Assembly: GCA_965247705.1 (NCBI GenBank)
Contig: CBDFHV010000019.1
Location: forward strand, 1 to 11,521
DNA from: CBDFHV01 sp965247705
GTDB lineage: Bacteria; Pseudomonadota; Alphaproteobacteria; Rhodospirillales; CAMCUA01
Direction of reading: 5' to 3'
Length of the DNA: 11,521 bases
Position numbers and translations under genes: made by a program. This document shows positions 1 to 6,667 of the stretch, piece by piece (within the stretch, counting starts at the first letter, position 1; each line of letters begins with the position of its first letter). The notes beneath the pieces are model-generated. The model saw nothing but the letters and a program-made list of their open reading frames with translations, was not told the origin of the DNA and made no database searches.

Positions 1-572
1 AAGCGGATCTCGCGGAAGTTGAACAGGCGCTCGTAGAATGCCGACCACTGGTCCATGCGGCCCTGGTGGACGTTGTGGGTGACGTGGTCGATGTAGGTCA
101 GGCCGACCTCGGAGGCCTGATCCCACTGGTCGGTCTTGACGAAATCCACGTCGTAGATGGTGACGTCTCCGTCCTGGCCGTAGCGGTCGACCAGATACAG
201 GATCGAGCCGCCGATCCCGGCGATGGCGGGGATGTTGAGCTCCATGGGGCCGACCCGGCTCTGCACCAGTTTGGCGCCCAAGGCGACCAGCTTGTCGAAA
301 GCCGCGGCCGCGTCACGGACCCGAAACGCCATGGCGCAGGCCGAGGGGCCATGCACCCTGGCGAACGCCTGGGCGAAGCTGTCGGGTTCGCCATTGACGA
401 TGAAGCTCACCGCCCCCTGGCGGAACAGCGAAACGTCCTTGGAACGGTGGCGGGCCGTCTCGGCGAATCCCATGCGGCGGAACAGGGCTTTCAACTGGTC
501 GGGATCGGGGGCGGTGTATTCGATGAACTCGAATCCATCGGTGCCCATGGGGTTGTCGAAGAGGTCGGTCAT
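1..572 (-). CDS. hpd: 4-hydroxyphenylpyruvate dioxygenase, N-terminal part (runs off left edge)
   Basis: This Fe(II)-dependent enzyme of tyrosine catabolism converts 4-hydroxyphenylpyruvate to homogentisate in the cytoplasm. The reverse strand is open from an ATG at 572 to the window edge, giving about 190 residues of a family usually near 355-370. The protein opens MTDLFDNPMGTDGFEFIEYT, closely matching the start of the Pseudomonas enzyme. It keeps the HRSKDVSLFRQG and GPMELNIPAIAGIGG blocks of the N-terminal VOC domain. At residues 160-168 it reads YIDHVTHNV, where H163 matches the first iron-ligand His. The other two ligands (His and Glu) lie in the part outside the window. Recognition is by remembered family sequence, and the match is strong. 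The gene is divergent from the MarR regulator, which is probably its regulator. No strong Shine-Dalgarno is visible, only a weak GAG. Confidence 0.95.
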   Translation of the reverse strand, partial: MTDLFDNPMGTDGFEFIEYTAPDPDQLKALFRRMGFAETARHRSKDVSLFRQGAVSFIVNGEPDSFAQAFARVHGPSACAMAFRVRDAAAAFDKLVALGAKLVQSRVGPMELNIPAIAGIGGSILYLVDRYGQDGDVTIYDVDFVKTDQWDQASEVGLTYIDHVTHNVHQGRMDQWSAFYERLFNFREIR

Positions 573-594
573 GGCATGCTCGGCAATAGTTTCA

Positions 595-633
595 CTTGAA
601 ACCAATATGGTTTTTGGTGTACCTAATTTCAAG
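595..633. promoter_or_regulatory. Nested palindromes in the hpd/marR gap, likely regulator operator
   Basis: Two inverted repeats lie inside the divergent spacer. The outer one is CTTGAAA (595-601) with TTTCAAG (627-633), arms 7 nt. The inner one is AAACCA-ATA-TGGTTT (599-613), which covers the predicted hpd -10 box. Dimeric MarR proteins bind 14-20 bp palindromes, usually overlapping their own promoter, so this is the natural operator for the adjacent regulator. The repeats are seen in the sequence; their binding role is inferred. Confidence 0.5.
604..632 (-). promoter_or_regulatory. Predicted sigma-70-type promoter for hpd
   Basis: On the minus strand TTGAAA (632-627) is followed after exactly 17 nt by CATATT (609-604), a good -35 and a 4-of-6 -10 match. 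Transcription would begin near 597, leaving a leader of about 25 nt before the hpd ATG at 572. The stretch is clearly more AT-rich than its surroundings. Assignment is by consensus only. Confidence 0.5.
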
Positions 634-634
634 C

Positions 635-1144
635 ATGAACATCGCCAAATCAGGGAATGCGCGCGACCGCGAGGCCTCGCGGCCCGTCCTTGCGCTCGAA
701 CGGTTCCTGCCCTACCGCCTGTCGGTGCTGGCCAACCGGGTCAGCGGCATCATCGCCGGGGCCTATGCCAAGGACTTCGGGCTGACCATCCCCGAATGGC
801 GGGTGATGGCCGTGCTCGGCCGTTTCCCCGGCCTGTCGGCGGCGGACGTGGTGGCGCGCACGGCCATGGACAAGGTCCGGGTCAGTCGCGCCGTCACGGC
901 GCTGAGGGGCGCCGGACGCCTGGAGCGTGAGACCGACACCCATGATCGGCGCCGCACCAGGCTGCGGCTGTCGCCAGCGGGACACGCGATCTACCGGCGC
1001 ATCGCCCCGGTGGCCCTGGGCTACGAAGCGCGCCTGCTGGAGGCCCTGACCCCCGAAGAGCGCAAGACCCTCGACGCCCTGCTCGACCGTCTCCATGCGC
1101 AGGCGGAACAGTTGACCGAAGGCCCCCTTTATCCAGACGCGTGA
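635..1144 (+). CDS. MarR-family transcriptional regulator
   Basis: A 169-residue winged helix-turn-helix DNA-binding protein, the usual length for MarR regulators. Residues 23-48 form the first dimerisation helix. Residues 51-112 carry the wHTH, with a TIPEWRVMAVL helix, a recognition helix around DKVRVSRAVTAL (79-90) and the wing DTHDRRRTRLRLSPAG (101-116). A C-terminal dimerisation helix follows (TPEERKTLDALLDRL). I prefer the ATG at 635. An in-frame ATG at 596 would add a hydrophobic 13-residue tail encoded by the promoter and palindromes. No Shine-Dalgarno precedes 635, so the mRNA may be leaderless or weakly translated. Being divergent from hpd, it probably controls tyrosine/4-hydroxyphenylpyruvate degradation, by analogy with other MarR regulators next to hpd; the ligand is unknown. 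It converges on the aminotransferase gene with 27 nt between the stops. Confidence 0.9.
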   Translation: MNIAKSGNARDREASRPVLALERFLPYRLSVLANRVSGIIAGAYAKDFGLTIPEWRVMAVLGRFPGLSAADVVARTAMDKVRVSRAVTALRGAGRLERETDTHDRRRTRLRLSPAGHAIYRRIAPVALGYEARLLEALTPEERKTLDALLDRLHAQAEQLTEGPLYPDA

Positions 1145-1171
1145 CATCGCGAACCGTGGTATCGGCGCGGC

Positions 1172-2095
1172 TCAAGCCCCACCGTAGACGGGCGTTCGCC
1201 AGGCGGCGTTGTCGGCCAGCGTGCCGCGGCAAATGGCCTCGAGCTTTTGCCACACGGCGGTGGTCAGGCGCCCGACTTCGCCGTCGCCGATCTGGTAGCC
1301 GTCGATATTAACCACCGGCCGCACCTCGGCCATGGAGCCGACCAGGAAAACCTCCTCGGCCAGATAGAGCTCGGTGCGGTCGATGCTCCGCTGTCGTGCT
1401 TCCCGGGCTAGGTGCGCGGGTGCGATGTCGATCACCGTCTGGCGGGTGATGCTCTCCAGGATGCCGTCGGTGACCGGCGGCGTGAGCAGTTCCCCGTCGC
1501 GAAGCACGAACACGCATTCGCCGGCGCCTTCGGCAACGTTGCCGTTTCGCGTCAGATAAAGGACCTTGTCGTAGCCGCCGGCCTGGACTTCCAACATGCC
1601 CAGCCTGGCGTTCTGATAGTTGGACCCGGCCTTGACCCGCGGCGGCATGACATCGTCGGAAATGCGGCGGTAGGTGCTGATCCCGACGCGGGTGACCTTG
1701 TCGGCAAGGGGCTTGCTGGCGCTGGGCAGGGCAGCGCACATGAGGGAGATGGGGCCGGTACTGTCGTAAAGCCCCTGGCCCACGACGAGGGCGCTCAGCC
1801 GGATGTGCATGTCCTGGCGCAGGTCGTTGGCACGGATCGTCTCCAGCACCACGTCCTTGAGGTGGGCCTCCGTGTAGTCGACATCGAAGCGCATGATTTT
1901 CATTGAGTTGCGCAGTCGCCGCACGTGCTCGTCAAGGCGGAAGACATAAAGTTCGTTGTCATCGCCGTTCCAATAGGCGCGGATGCCCTCGAACACCGAG
2001 GCGCCGTACTTGGCCGCCGGGCTGAGGAAATGGATCGTCGCCTGCTCGCTGGGGACGATCTTGCCGTCCACGGACATGTACTTCGGATTGGACAT
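1172..2095 (-). CDS. ilvE: Branched-chain-type class IV aminotransferase
   Basis: A PLP enzyme of 307 residues that transfers the amino group between glutamate and branched-chain 2-oxo acids in the cytoplasm. Family marks are GASVFEGIRAY (31-41), VKAGSNYQNARLG (154-166) with K155 as the Schiff-base lysine, NVAEGAGECVF (186-196), LTPPVTDGILESITRQ (204-219), and LYLAEEVFLVGSMAEVRPV (243-261). These correspond block by block to E. coli IlvE. Relatives in this fold include D-amino-acid transaminase and aminodeoxychorismate lyase; the YWN and GSMAEV region favours the BCAT group, but substrate choice cannot be fixed. The start is the ATG at 2095, because GGAGG sits 6 nt upstream; an ATG at 2146 has no such site. 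The gene is 236 nt downstream of the SDR, a gap with no clear terminator or strong promoter, so it may be the last gene of the same operon or have its own promoter. Confidence 0.88.
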   Translation of the reverse strand: MSNPKYMSVDGKIVPSEQATIHFLSPAAKYGASVFEGIRAYWNGDDNELYVFRLDEHVRRLRNSMKIMRFDVDYTEAHLKDVVLETIRANDLRQDMHIRLSALVVGQGLYDSTGPISLMCAALPSASKPLADKVTRVGISTYRRISDDVMPPRVKAGSNYQNARLGMLEVQAGGYDKVLYLTRNGNVAEGAGECVFVLRDGELLTPPVTDGILESITRQTVIDIAPAHLAREARQRSIDRTELYLAEEVFLVGSMAEVRPVVNIDGYQIGDGEVGRLTTAVWQKLEAICRGTLADNAAWRTPVYGGA

Positions 2096-2101
2096 CCCAG
2101 G

Positions 2102-2106
2102 CCTCC
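2102..2106 (-). promoter_or_regulatory. Shine-Dalgarno fixing the ilvE start
   Basis: GGAGG on the minus strand is 6 nt from the ATG at 2095. It supports that start over the longer frame beginning at 2146. Confidence 0.7.
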
Positions 2107-2331
2107 ATTGCGGGTTTCGCGGGCGGCGCGTCGCCGCGGCGTTCACGCGACCCTACCGGTCGATCATCACACCATAGTCCCGTTTCGCCATGCGACGGGT
2201 TCTGGAGACCGGCGGTTCTCCTCCCGTGACGTCCCGCGGAAAGTGGGCCTATGCCAAGGGCGTATCGGCGGCGACTCGGGAGAAGGCGCCCGCGATGTCG
2301 ATTCCCAACCGATATCGTTCGGCCTGCGCCA

Positions 2332-3111
2332 CTAACCAGAGCCTTCAGGTCGCGCTGGTGGGGGAAAGCCGGGCGGATAGGTCTGAGTGATCGGCATGAC
2401 CTCCAGGCGGCTGACGTTGATCCGTTCCGGAAGGCCGGTGCAGTAGTGGATGAGTTCGGCCATGTCATCGCTGGTCAGGGGATCCACGTTGGCCCGGATG
2501 GCGGCGCGACGTTCCCGATCGCCACGCAGGCGAACATCCAGGAACTCGGTCTCCACCATGCCGGGCTCCAGGGTCGTAACCTTGACCCGGGTTCCCGACA
2601 AATCGCCCAGCAGAGAACGGGACAGATGATGCACGAAGGCCTTGGTGGCGCTGTAGACATGGCTGCCGCGCATGACGAAGCTGCCGCTCACGGACCCGAT
2701 ATTGACGATGTGACCCCGGTTTCGCGCGACCATGCCGGGCAGAACGGCGTGAACCAGGTGCAGAACGCCGCTGATATTGGTCTCCACCATCCGCTGCCAG
2801 TCGTCGAGATCGGCCTCCTGGGCCGGCCCCATGCCGAGGCCGACACCGGCGTTGTTGACCAGGATGTCGACTTCGGCGAATTCCGCCGGCAACGCGCCAA
2901 ATTCCCGGCCGACGGACTCACGGTCGGCCACGTCCACGGCCATGATGTGGGTTGGCGTCTGACACGTCCGGGCGAGCTGTTGCAGACGCTCGCGCCGCCG
3001 GGCCACCAGCACCAGGCGGTCTCCGCCGGCGGCGAACCGCCGGGCGCAGGCTTCGCCGATACCGGCGGAGGCGCCGGTGATCAGAACGGTTCTGGGAGTT
3101 GGTTCGGCCAT
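2332..3111 (-). CDS. YdfG-like short-chain dehydrogenase/reductase
   Basis: A cytoplasmic NAD(P)-dependent oxidoreductase of 259 residues, the usual classical SDR size. Visible marks are the nucleotide-binding TGASAGIG (12-19), an Arg-rich VARRRERL stretch typical of NADP binding, NNAG (86-89), TN (111-112), the catalytic Ser in NIGS (S140), and YSATK with Y153 and K157. The sequence follows E. coli YdfG over its whole length, including LVNNAGxxLGM, the HAVLPGMVARNRGHIVNIGS-type block and the C-terminal LEVMPITQTY. YdfG reduces 3-oxo acids such as malonic semialdehyde and oxidises 3-hydroxy acids including serine and allo-threonine. A related substrate is likely here but not proven. The start at 3111 is set by GGAGG just upstream. 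It follows the MetE-like gene by 74 nt and is probably cotranscribed with it. Confidence 0.88.
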   Translation of the reverse strand: MAEPTPRTVLITGASAGIGEACARRFAAGGDRLVLVARRRERLQQLARTCQTPTHIMAVDVADRESVGREFGALPAEFAEVDILVNNAGVGLGMGPAQEADLDDWQRMVETNISGVLHLVHAVLPGMVARNRGHIVNIGSVSGSFVMRGSHVYSATKAFVHHLSRSLLGDLSGTRVKVTTLEPGMVETEFLDVRLRGDRERRAAIRANVDPLTSDDMAELIHYCTGLPERINVSRLEVMPITQTYPPGFPPPARPEGSG

Positions 3112-3115
3112 GTTA

Positions 3116-3120
3116 CCTCC
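3116..3120 (-). promoter_or_regulatory. Shine-Dalgarno fixing the SDR start
   Basis: GGAGG on the minus strand lies 4 nt before the ATG at 3111. The reading frame is open far upstream to 3558, so this site decides the start. Confidence 0.65.
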
Positions 3121-3185
3121 GGTCATTCGGTGCGCTCGGTGTTGGGCAGTTTGGCGCGCAACAGGGTACCTTACTTCAAGGACCG

Positions 3186-4253
3186 CTACGGCAGGGCCTT
3201 GGCCGCCGCCGACAATCGCTCCAGTTTGGCCACGACGGTCGCCCGATCGAGCATGATCAGGCCGCAGTCGGGCGCGGCGATCAGGCGGTCGGCGTCGATA
3301 TGTTGCAGTGCGGCGGCGAGCCGCGCCCGGATCTCTTCGGTCCCCTCGATGCGCGATCGCGCGATGGCCAGAACCCCGAATATGACCTTGGTGCGGGGGA
3401 ATTTCTCCAGCAGCGTCAAGTCGTTGTGCCGGTGCGCGTCCTCGATCGACACCGCGTCGACGGGCCCGGCGTCGAGGGCCTCGGCGAGGGCGAAGTAGGC
3501 CTCCGGATCGGCCTTCGGGTGGTCCTCCAAGTCGAGCCCGGCCGGGTAGCCGCAGCACATGTGCATGGCGCGGGTGGTGCCGGGCGGCGTCTTATGGAAA
3601 GTACGCGCGAGCGCCTCGACGCCGTAGGCGAGGGCCTTGTCCGGCTGGCAGGCAAAAACGGGCTCGTCGACCTGGATCCAGCGGCACCCCGCCTCGGCAA
3701 GGCGCCGAACCTCGACGTTCAGCGCGTCGGCGAGGGCATAAGCGAGCCTCGCCTCGTCCCCATAGTGTGCGTCGGCCGTCGAATCCATGATGGTCAGGGG
3801 GCCGGGCACGGTGATCTTCACCGGGCAGCGGGTGGCCGCCTGCGCCACACGCCAGTCGGCGGCCAGGAACGGCTCCCCGGCGGCGATCGGGCCGACCACC
3901 GTCGGCACTTCCGCCTGCCAGTTGCCCTCGCGCATGGACCGCATGGTGAGGCTGTCGAAGTCGAAGCCGTCGAGATGGCGCAGGTGATAGTAGATGTAGT
4001 GTTCGCGCCGGATTTCGCCGTCGGTGGGCACGTCGATCCCGGCCGCGACCTGCTCGCGCACCACGTCTTGGGTCGCCCGGTCGAAGCGTGCCTCGACGTC
4101 GTCCGGCCGGTGGCGCAGGAATTCCGTGTAGGTCCACGTCGGCTGCCCGCGATGCCTGTCGCGAATGGAGAACCATCCCGGCACCGGCACGTCGTCGGGC
4201 TTTGGATAGGACCCGATGGTGGTGGTGAGAAGGGGCATGGCCGCCTCGCTCAT
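3186..4253 (-). CDS. MetE C-terminal-domain-only (cobalamin-independent methionine synthase type) methyltransferase
   Basis: A 355-residue zinc-dependent thiol methyltransferase of the MetE/UROD barrel group. It matches only the catalytic C-terminal half of MetE (about 750 residues) and has no N-terminal half. Seen are the opening TTIGSYPKP (11-19, homocysteine/substrate loop), TDGE (77-80), VPGPLTIMDS (149-158), IQVDEP (193-198), and the complete zinc set: H231 and C233 in HMCCGY, E271 in VSIEDAH, and C330 in APDCGL. The ATG at 4253 overlaps the stop of the upstream membrane-protein gene as ATGA, indicating translational coupling; a second Met at 4238 is less likely. Short MetE homologues include folate-independent methionine synthases and enzymes of unknown substrate. 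The usual MesX (DUF1852) partner of one such group, MesD, is not in the window. Thiol methyl transfer is well supported; the methyl donor is unknown. Confidence 0.85.
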   Translation of the reverse strand: MSEAAMPLLTTTIGSYPKPDDVPVPGWFSIRDRHRGQPTWTYTEFLRHRPDDVEARFDRATQDVVREQVAAGIDVPTDGEIRREHYIYYHLRHLDGFDFDSLTMRSMREGNWQAEVPTVVGPIAAGEPFLAADWRVAQAATRCPVKITVPGPLTIMDSTADAHYGDEARLAYALADALNVEVRRLAEAGCRWIQVDEPVFACQPDKALAYGVEALARTFHKTPPGTTRAMHMCCGYPAGLDLEDHPKADPEAYFALAEALDAGPVDAVSIEDAHRHNDLTLLEKFPRTKVIFGVLAIARSRIEGTEEIRARLAAALQHIDADRLIAAPDCGLIMLDRATVVAKLERLSAAAKALP

Positions 4254-6667
4254 GTTTCTCGGGGAGTGTACGCGAAAGGACGTGGCGCGGGTGGTGCCAC
4301 CGCCGCCGCCGCCAGATAGAGGATCGCTGCCAGTGCGATCACCACCGCGAAGCCCAACTCGAGGGCCAGCAATCCCGCCAGGGCCGACGCGACAACCGAG
4401 GCGCAGCCGTTGACCGCCCAGGCCCACGGCACCCACTCCGGTGCCCGAACCCCCAGCGCCGCCAGTCCGAGGGGGAACGGCATGCCCATGGAAAAGGCCA
4501 GGGGCGCGATCAGGGCCACCGACGCCAGGCCTCGGACCGCTATGGGCAGGGGGGCGAGGAGATCGAACAGGAAAGGCAGTCCCGCCCCGTAGGCCAGGCA
4601 TAGGATCGCCGCCGCCACGGCCGCACGGCCCGGATGGCCGATCCGCTCCGACGCCTGGCTTCCCAGTCCGGCGAAGACCAGAAAGGCGGCCAGGCAGACA
4701 GCCGCCGCCATGACCGGATGGCCGAGAAACAGGACGAAGCGTTCCAGAAATGCGATCTCGACGGACAGGAAAGCCAGGCCGAGGGCAAGGAAATAGGCGA
4801 GGGTGCGGGGCCGCGAGACGCCCGAGACCTTTGCCACGCCGCGGCGGCCTGCAAGCAACAGCGGCAACGGTACCAGGATGACCGCGGCCAGCACCGCCTG
4901 GACCAGCGCCGCCGCTACCACCAGATGTCCCCACTCAAAGAGGCCCATACCGCCCCGCTCGCGCAGCGCAACGACCTCGGCCAGCAACGGCCAGCGAAAG
5001 AAATCGTGGAAGAACGGTCGGTCGTCGGTGGCCGGCTCGATGGCGTATTTCCAGCGCCCAATGAAGTCCGCGGCATCGGGACCGAGCAGCGCCGCCGCTC
5101 CGTCCCGATACCACGGGGCGTCGAGGATCACCCGGCGATTGGCCTCCTCCGGCCCCATGCCGGGGAATTGCACCGGATCGAAAGCGCGGGCATCGGCGAA
5201 TTGGCGAAGGGAGTTTGCGATTCCGCCCGGCAGGGGGCTGGCGCCCACCACCATGGTGACGGTCCGCCAACTGCGAATCATGGCGAGATGGCGTTCGCCG
5301 CCTTGCGCGCCGGATTCGCGCAAGGCGGCGACGGCGGTGGCAATCAGGCGCAGGGCGCCCCGGGGCGGCAGGTCGATCCGTCCGCTCGCCGCCAACAGCC
5401 CGCCGGGCGCAAGGCGCTTCAGATAGGCCACGAACGCTTCCACCGTCAGCCGGTAGTCGGCCCCGGCGGCGCCCAACCCGGCCGCGGATCCGCCGGCCTC
5501 GAGGGCGATCAGATCCCAGCGGTCCTCGGCGGCGGCCAGGAAACCGCGCGGTTGTGCAATATGGACGTGGACCGCCGGATCCTCCAGGAAACGGCCGGCG
5601 AAGTCGGCCAGGTCCTGGCGCAGCAACGCCACCCGCCGGGCGTCCGGTTCCACCACGTCGATGCGCTCGGCGCCATGGCCCAGCGCCCGCAGCACCCCCC
5701 GCCCGCCGCCGAGGCCAAGTATCAAGACTCGGTTACGCCGGCCCAGGTGGTAGGGAAGCGCCGACGTCAGGTGATCCAGATAAACCGGCGACGGGGTGTC
5801 CGGGCGATGGCGATCGACGATTTGCGGACCCTCGCCATCGACGAACAGGGCACGCTGCTCGCGCGGCCCGGCGGGACTGGTCGGCGCCAGGCCCGGCGCG
5901 TCGCGCAGGGGCACCCGGGGGCTTGCGACCGCCACCAGACGGCCGAGGGGACCGGTCCGCTCGGCCACCACCTTGGTGCCCACCACTTGCAGGGTGCGGC
6001 TCAAGGGCTTGAAGGGCGACGGCCGAAGGTCGACCGGGCTTGCCCACAGAACGACCGCCACGACCAGCAGAACCACCTTGCGCCGGTCGCCTTGCGCCAC
6101 CAGGACGGCCGCCAGCGGGCCGAGGCCGGCCAGCAGCGTCAAGGCGGTCGTCGCCGGCAGCCATGTCAGCACCCCGACGACGGCCATCGCGCCAACGCCG
6201 GCGCCGAGCAGGTCGGCGCCATAGATTCGCCCGGTCTGCCGCCGGAAGACGATCAAGGCGGCGCCGACTCCGTTGGCGGCGAACAGGAACGGCGCCGACA
6301 GGATCAGATAGATGGCGGCCAGCCACAGGGGTTGACGCCAGTCCCACAGCAACTGGGGCGGGTGAAACGGGATCTGCTGGACGAGGACGAAAGCCGCCAC
6401 GGCGGAGAGTCCGAACCCGGCGGCGTTGCCAATGAAAAAGGCGTTGAAGCGAGACTGCAACCGTTCCCCCATCGCCGCCAGGACGCTGCCGCTCACCCCC
6501 CACCCGAGCAGGGCAAGCCCGATCGCCATGGAGGCGAAGTGGTGCCACTGGATGATGGCGAACAGCCGCAGCAGAAGCACTTCGAAGGCCAGGGCCGCCC
6601 CCGACAACAGGGCGATGGCCAGCAGGGGCGGCCGCCGGGGGAGAGGGCCGGCGCCGGCCCCGCCCAT
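4250..6667 (-). CDS. 14-TM membrane protein with central spermidine-synthase-like SAM fold
   Basis: An 805-residue fusion. About seven hydrophobic segments lie within residues 14-210, then a soluble domain (about 211-575), then about seven more segments (580-791). The soluble part has a Rossmann SAM-binding loop, VLILGLGGGRGVLRALG (314-330), with the acidic strand-2 end VVEPD (338-342). It ends with TDDRPFFHDFFRW (547-559), typical of membrane spermidine-synthase-like proteins. However, the acidic residues SpeE uses for aminopropyl transfer are absent: the GGGDG Asp is R323, the DDG strand is QPRG (372-375), and the catalytic Asp loop reads ALEAGGS (388-394). It is therefore probably not a spermidine synthase; SAM or another nucleoside ligand is possible. 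The ATG at 6667 overlaps the upstream stop as TGATG; a TTG one codon earlier is less likely. Its stop overlaps the MetE-like start. Function unknown. Confidence 0.85.
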   Translation of the reverse strand: MGGAGAGPLPRRPPLLAIALLSGAALAFEVLLLRLFAIIQWHHFASMAIGLALLGWGVSGSVLAAMGERLQSRFNAFFIGNAAGFGLSAVAAFVLVQQIPFHPPQLLWDWRQPLWLAAIYLILSAPFLFAANGVGAALIVFRRQTGRIYGADLLGAGVGAMAVVGVLTWLPATTALTLLAGLGPLAAVLVAQGDRRKVVLLVVAVVLWASPVDLRPSPFKPLSRTLQVVGTKVVAERTGPLGRLVAVASPRVPLRDAPGLAPTSPAGPREQRALFVDGEGPQIVDRHRPDTPSPVYLDHLTSALPYHLGRRNRVLILGLGGGRGVLRALGHGAERIDVVEPDARRVALLRQDLADFAGRFLEDPAVHVHIAQPRGFLAAAEDRWDLIALEAGGSAAGLGAAGADYRLTVEAFVAYLKRLAPGGLLAASGRIDLPPRGALRLIATAVAALRESGAQGGERHLAMIRSWRTVTMVVGASPLPGGIANSLRQFADARAFDPVQFPGMGPEEANRRVILDAPWYRDGAAALLGPDAADFIGRWKYAIEPATDDRPFFHDFFRWPLLAEVVALRERGGMGLFEWGHLVVAAALVQAVLAAVILVPLPLLLAGRRGVAKVSGVSRPRTLAYFLALGLAFLSVEIAFLERFVLFLGHPVMAAAVCLAAFLVFAGLGSQASERIGHPGRAAVAAAILCLAYGAGLPFLFDLLAPLPIAVRGLASVALIAPLAFSMGMPFPLGLAALGVRAPEWVPWAWAVNGCASVVASALAGLLALELGFAVVIALAAILYLAAAAVAPPAPRPFAYTPRET

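Noticed and set aside
2251..3498. A 415-codon plus-strand frame opposite the SDR gene
   Set aside because: The minus-strand SDR has complete catalytic motifs and a Shine-Dalgarno. The opposite frame has no recognisable domain.
4250..6667. Annotation as spermidine synthase (speE)
   Set aside because: The acidic polyamine-binding and catalytic residues are missing and most of the protein is transmembrane.
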